This document shows, piece after piece, positions 7,001 through 10,131 of a stretch of 10,131 nucleotides of DNA. Location: NCBI GenBank assembly GCA_028871595.1, contig JAGWMT010000102.1:1-10131 (forward strand), in the 5' to 3' direction. The notes under the pieces were generated by a model. It did no database searches. It was not told the DNA's origin and saw only the letters and a list, made by a program, of their open reading frames with translations. Source of the stretch: Elusimicrobiota bacterium (GTDB lineage: Bacteria; Elusimicrobiota; Elusimicrobia; UBA1565; UBA9628). How positions within the stretch are numbered: position 1 is the first letter of the stretch; every line of letters begins with the position of its first letter. The position numbers and the translations under genes were made by a program.

Positions 7001-8240
7001 GACACGCTCCCGAAACTCGCGCCGGCGCGAGTTGCCGTCGCCCGCGGACGCCATCCGCGCGGCCGCGCGCGAGTTGGGCCTCCGCGATCCCGGCGCGGAA
7101 TTCGTCCTGAAGGCGCGCGACCCGCGCCAGGACCTCCAGTACGGCGAAAGCCTTCTCCTGGTCGCGGACCCGGCGCCCTACCGTCGCGCGCGGCTCGTCG
7201 CCGCGCGGGCGCGGCGCGGGGGGAAGTACGCGGCGGCGGTCCAACTGGCGGCGGGCGCCGTGGAGGCCTGTCTGGCGCGTCCCGCGCAGGCGCTCGTTTT
7301 CCTGGACCGCGCGGTGCGGCTGGCTCCGCGCTCCGGTTGGGCGCGGGCCTGGCGCGGCGTGGCGCGGGCGCTGGACGCGCGGCGCCGTCGGCGCGTGGAC
7401 GGACTGCGCGAGGCGTTGGCGGACTTGCGGAAGGCGTCGGTCCTCGGCGCGCCGGACGCTTTCGTGCGCCCCTGGGCGGCCGAACTGCGGCACGATCTGG
7501 ACGACCGCGACGGCGCGCTGGCCGACCTGGCGCTTATTCCCCCCGGCGACCCGTCCGAAACGTGGGCGCGAGTCGAGCGCGGCGAAATCCTTTGCGAGAG
7601 CGGCCGGGCCGGCGAGGCGCTGGAGGAGTTCTCGCGCCTGACCGCCGAGCGGCCGGGCGCGTCCTGGGCCTGGGCCCTGCGCGGGCGGACCTTGGCCACC
7701 GCCGGGCGGGCGGCGGAGGGCCTTCCGGACCTGGACCGCGCGGTGGAGCTGGCGCCGGACTCCGCCGCCGCGCGCGCGTGGCGCTCCGAGGCCCTGCGCC
7801 GGCTGGGCCGCTACCGGGAGGCCCTGACCGATCTGAACCGCGCCTGCGCCTTGGAGCCGGCGTACACGTTGGCGTGGGTCTGGCGCGGGCGCCTCAAGTT
7901 GATTCTCGGCCGTCCCGGCGACGCGCTCGAGGACCTGGACCGCGCGGTGCGTCAGGACGCGCGCTACCGCCTGGCTCTGGCGTGGCGCGGCGAGGCGCTG
8001 TTCAAGCTGGGCCGGACGCGGGACGCCGCGCGGGACTTCGCCCGCGTCGCGCCCTTGGACCCGCGCCGGAGCTGGACGCCGCCGGAGCGCGAGGGCGCCG
8101 TCAGCTCCCCGGCCGCGCGCGAGGCCATGTACTGGACCGATCTGGAAGGCGCCGCCTCCGCGCGTCCGCGCGACCGCTGGGCGCGGCGGCTGCTGGACGA
8201 GGCCCGCGCCCGCGGCGCGGCCGCGGAGGCGGCCGCGTGA
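6993..8240 (+). CDS. Tetratricopeptide repeat protein
   Basis: A 415-residue protein from TTG 6993, overlapping the previous gene by 8 bases. The first 50 or so residues are basic and Arg-rich (KTRSRNSRRRELP). Residues about 85-355 form TPR units: 'WRGVARALDA' near 120, 'RAWRSEALRRLGRYREALTD' at 261-280, 'WVWRGRLKLILGRPGDALED' at 295-314, and 'LAWRGEALFKLGRTRDAARD' at 329-348. These share the W-R-G-E and D-L-D-R-A signature of the upstream fusion, and 'DLRKASVL' (144-151) matches 'DLRRASVL' in the fusion (157-164), so both arrays have a common origin. A C-terminal tail of about 60 residues is unassigned. There is no catalytic domain, signal peptide or membrane segment. It is most likely a cytoplasmic scaffold or substrate-binding partner for the radical SAM and halogenase enzymes; this is inferred from context. 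The N-terminal residues depend on the TTG start. Confidence 0.85.
   Translation: MPKTRSRNSRRRELPSPADAIRAAARELGLRDPGAEFVLKARDPRQDLQYGESLLLVADPAPYRRARLVAARARRGGKYAAAVQLAAGAVEACLARPAQALVFLDRAVRLAPRSGWARAWRGVARALDARRRRRVDGLREALADLRKASVLGAPDAFVRPWAAELRHDLDDRDGALADLALIPPGDPSETWARVERGEILCESGRAGEALEEFSRLTAERPGASWAWALRGRTLATAGRAAEGLPDLDRAVELAPDSAAARAWRSEALRRLGRYREALTDLNRACALEPAYTLAWVWRGRLKLILGRPGDALEDLDRAVRQDARYRLALAWRGEALFKLGRTRDAARDFARVAPLDPRRSWTPPEREGAVSSPAAREAMYWTDLEGAASARPRDRWARRLLDEARARGAAAEAAA
7245..8057 (+). repeat. TPR-encoding repeat array in the stand-alone TPR gene
   Basis: About seven or eight TPR-like units, related in sequence to those of the long fusion. The 15-base word TGGCGCGGCGAGGCG at 7983-7997 is identical to two copies in the fusion gene (1849-1863, 2566-2580). 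Boundaries are approximate. Confidence 0.7.
8225..8229 (+). promoter_or_regulatory. Ribosome binding site for the halogenase-like gene
   Basis: GGAGG at 8225-8229 lies 7 bases before GTG 8237 and is read as part of the Ala-rich tail of the TPR protein. The GTG overlaps the upstream TGA as GTGA. Confidence 0.65.
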
Positions 8241-10131
8241 AGCGCGACCGCTGCGACTTCCTGGTGGTCGGAGGCGGCCCCGCCGGGACGACGGCCGCGA
8301 CCTTGTTCAAGCGCTACGCGCCGGACAGCCGCGTGGTCCTGCTGGAGCGCGCCGTCTTCCCGCGCCACCACGTCGGCGAGTCCCTTCTGCCGGGCATGCT
8401 TCCCGTCCTGCGCGAAATGGGGGTCCACGAGAAGATCGCCCGGGCGGGCTTCGTGCGCAAGGTCGGCGTGACCTTCGTTTGGGGGAAAGACCGGCGTCCC
8501 TGGGACGCGGACTTCAGCGAACTGGAGGTCGAATTGGGCCGTTACGGCGTCAACCTCGCGCTGGGGACGACCTGGCAGGTTCCGCGCGCCGACTACGACG
8601 CACTGCTGCTGGCGCACGCGCGCGACTGCGGGGTGGAGGTGCGGGAGGGAACCGCGGCCGTCGAGCCGCTGGAACTTCGGGGGGCGGTGGCCGGGGCGCG
8701 GCTGCGCGCGTCCGACGGCGCCGCGGGTTTGATCTTCAGCCGCGTCTTGGCCGACTGCAGCGGCCAGTCCGGCTTCCTGTCCAAGGTCCGGACGGTGCGG
8801 CGGGCGAGCGGCTCGTTCCGGAACGTGGCCGTTTACGGCTATTTTCGCGGGGCTCCCTGGAAATTCCGGTACACGGGCGCGCCGGACGCCTCCCGCATCT
8901 TCATCTGTTCGGCGCCGGAGGGCTGGTTCTGGTACATTCCCATCTCTCCGGAGATCGTCTCGGTCGGGCTTGTGACGAAGGCCTCCTCCGCGGCCGCGCG
9001 CGGCGAGGCCGGCATGCGCGAATTCTTCCTGAGCGCGATCCGGCGCCGGCCGGAGCTGGCGGGCTTCCTCAAGAACCGGCCTCTCGTGCGCGGCATGGAC
9101 CCGAGCGCTCCGGAAAAGGATCTCTTCGCCGCCGCCGATTGGTCTTACGACAGCGTCGCCGGCGCGGGCCCGGGCTGGTACGCGGCCGGCGACGCGGCGC
9201 TGTTCATCGACCCCATCCTTTCCTCGGGAGTGATGATGGCGCATTTGTCCGGCCGCCGCTGCGCGTACTCGGCGCTGGCCGAGCGCGCGGGCTGGAGCGG
9301 GGACGCGCTGCGCGCCGTGCGCGCCGACTACGGGACGTTCTGCCGGGAGGTCGGCGCGGATTTCCTCGAGCTCGTCAAGATCTGGTACGGGCAGGAGCCC
9401 TCGGCGCGGAAATGGTTCAAGGCGGGCGGCCTCCTCGCCCGCCCGCGCAGTCCCGGCGCGCTGAGCGACAAGGCCGCGTTTCTCAGCACCATCACGGGCC
9501 TCAACCATCATTTCAATCGCGTGCACGCCTGCGGAGCGGGAGCGCTGACGAACGTCCCGCGCCACGTCTGGCGCTTCCAAAGCGGAGACCGCGACACGTT
9601 CGTTCCGGTCCTCTTCCAGACCCGCGGCGGTCCGAAGGCGTGGCATCGCGCGGTCCCGGGAGGGAAGAAAGGGATTCCAGGCCCGGAACGAGTCCTGCGG
9701 GCCGTGCGTCCGGTGGGCTGGCGGCGCGTCTCGGTCGGTTTCGTTCCCATTGAAGGGACGGGGCGGCTGGGCGCCGTCTGTCAGGCGGAATTCGCCGCGC
9801 GCGCGGGCGCCGCCGTCTCCGCCAAGCGGATGCTTCCCTCGCTCTACCGGGACGTGCTCGAGTCGTTCGATGGGCGGCGTTCGGTGATCGGCGCCGCGGC
9901 GCGGGCGGCGGAACGGCATCCGTTGCCCGCCGCGCTGATCGCCCGCGAAACCCTTTCCGCGGCGGACGAATTGGCCGCCGCCGGCGCGATCGAATTCGGC
10001 GCCCCGCTCCGCGCCGCGCCCGCGCGCCGGTGGCGCGGCGACCTGGCGAGCTTGCGCCGCGCCGAGGAAGCCCTCGTCCGCGGGGACGCCCCGGCCGCCC
10101 GAACGCACGCCGGACTGGCCGCGGCCGGCCG
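8237..10131 (+). CDS. Flavin-dependent halogenase-like protein with C-terminal extension (3' end outside window)
   Basis: From GTG 8237 the frame is open to the window end: 631 codons and no stop. VVGGGPAG at 10-17 is the Rossmann FAD-binding motif. FPRHHVGESLLP at 41-52 and 'GFVRKVGVTFVWG' at 71-83 closely resemble the PltA/CndH type of halogenase, and K75 sits where the catalytic lysine that relays hypohalous acid is expected. WFWYIP at 230-235 fits the halogenase W-x-W-x-I-P motif. FIDPILSSG at 323-331 fits F-x2-P-x2-S-x-G, within a GDAA-type FAD contact. Family members chlorinate or brominate aromatic rings, often on carrier-bound or protein-bound substrates, using FADH2, oxygen and halide; the reductase is not visible. 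The core ends near residue 430. Residues about 435-631 are an extension I do not recognise; its last 29 residues look like a TPR helix pair. Alternative: a non-halogenating flavin oxidoreductase of the same fold. Cytoplasmic. Confidence 0.85.
   Translation, partial: MKRDRCDFLVVGGGPAGTTAATLFKRYAPDSRVVLLERAVFPRHHVGESLLPGMLPVLREMGVHEKIARAGFVRKVGVTFVWGKDRRPWDADFSELEVELGRYGVNLALGTTWQVPRADYDALLLAHARDCGVEVREGTAAVEPLELRGAVAGARLRASDGAAGLIFSRVLADCSGQSGFLSKVRTVRRASGSFRNVAVYGYFRGAPWKFRYTGAPDASRIFICSAPEGWFWYIPISPEIVSVGLVTKASSAAARGEAGMREFFLSAIRRRPELAGFLKNRPLVRGMDPSAPEKDLFAAADWSYDSVAGAGPGWYAAGDAALFIDPILSSGVMMAHLSGRRCAYSALAERAGWSGDALRAVRADYGTFCREVGADFLELVKIWYGQEPSARKWFKAGGLLARPRSPGALSDKAAFLSTITGLNHHFNRVHACGAGALTNVPRHVWRFQSGDRDTFVPVLFQTRGGPKAWHRAVPGGKKGIPGPERVLRAVRPVGWRRVSVGFVPIEGTGRLGAVCQAEFAARAGAAVSAKRMLPSLYRDVLESFDGRRSVIGAAARAAERHPLPAALIARETLSAADELAAAGAIEFGAPLRAAPARRWRGDLASLRRAEEALVRGDAPAARTHAGLAAAG

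Noticed and set aside
8479..9753. 424-codon + strand open frame inside the halogenase region
   Set aside because: Different frame from the motif-bearing reading and Arg/Gly/Pro-rich. The true frame runs from 8237 through the window end.
7964..10108. 714-codon open frame on the minus strand opposite the halogenase
   Set aside because: The + strand reading has five well-placed halogenase motifs and no stop. The minus frame is low-complexity and shows no recognisable motif.

Overview
The window is a gapless block of same-strand genes, with at least six complete or nearly complete coding regions and the tail of a seventh, all on the + strand. Every gene overlaps its upstream neighbour by 4 to 23 bases, so the block reads as one translationally coupled operon that runs off both ends of the window. 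There is no intergenic stretch, so no internal promoter, terminator, RNA gene, CRISPR array or insertion sequence is visible. GC content is very high (in the TPR coding stretches almost every third position is G or C; bases 2581-2640 carry only 8 A/T in 60). Five of the six visible start codons are GTG or TTG. This suggests a high-GC, probably uncultivated bacterium. Long TPR proteins beside many radical SAM genes would fit Elusimicrobiota, Myxococcota or similar large-genome lineages, but nothing here fixes the taxon.

Layout: (1) 1-108, the C-terminal 35 residues of an unidentified protein. (2) 86-1243, a radical SAM protein with C-terminal cysteines of SPASM/Twitch type. (3) 1228-5028, a 1266-residue fusion of a very long TPR solenoid (about 830 residues) with a C-terminal radical SAM enzyme that carries a four-cysteine auxiliary cluster site. 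(4) 5025-5990, a stand-alone radical SAM protein that is a clear paralogue of that enzyme domain. (5) 5987-7000, a radical SAM protein with the main cluster motif but a C-terminal domain that appears to have lost its cluster cysteines. (6) 6993-8240, a stand-alone TPR protein with the same repeat signature as the fusion. (7) 8237 to the window end, a flavin-dependent halogenase-like protein with an unrecognised C-terminal extension; it has no stop codon in the window.

Taken together the block looks like a biosynthetic or post-translational modification locus: four radical SAM enzymes and one flavin halogenase for chemistry on an unactivated substrate, with two TPR solenoids as probable peptide or protein binding scaffolds. 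No precursor peptide, carrier protein, transporter or flavin reductase is visible, so the substrate is unknown. The most interesting features are the TPR-radical SAM fusion, the twin of its enzyme domain immediately downstream, the cysteine-poor fourth radical SAM protein, and the coupling of these to a halogenase.
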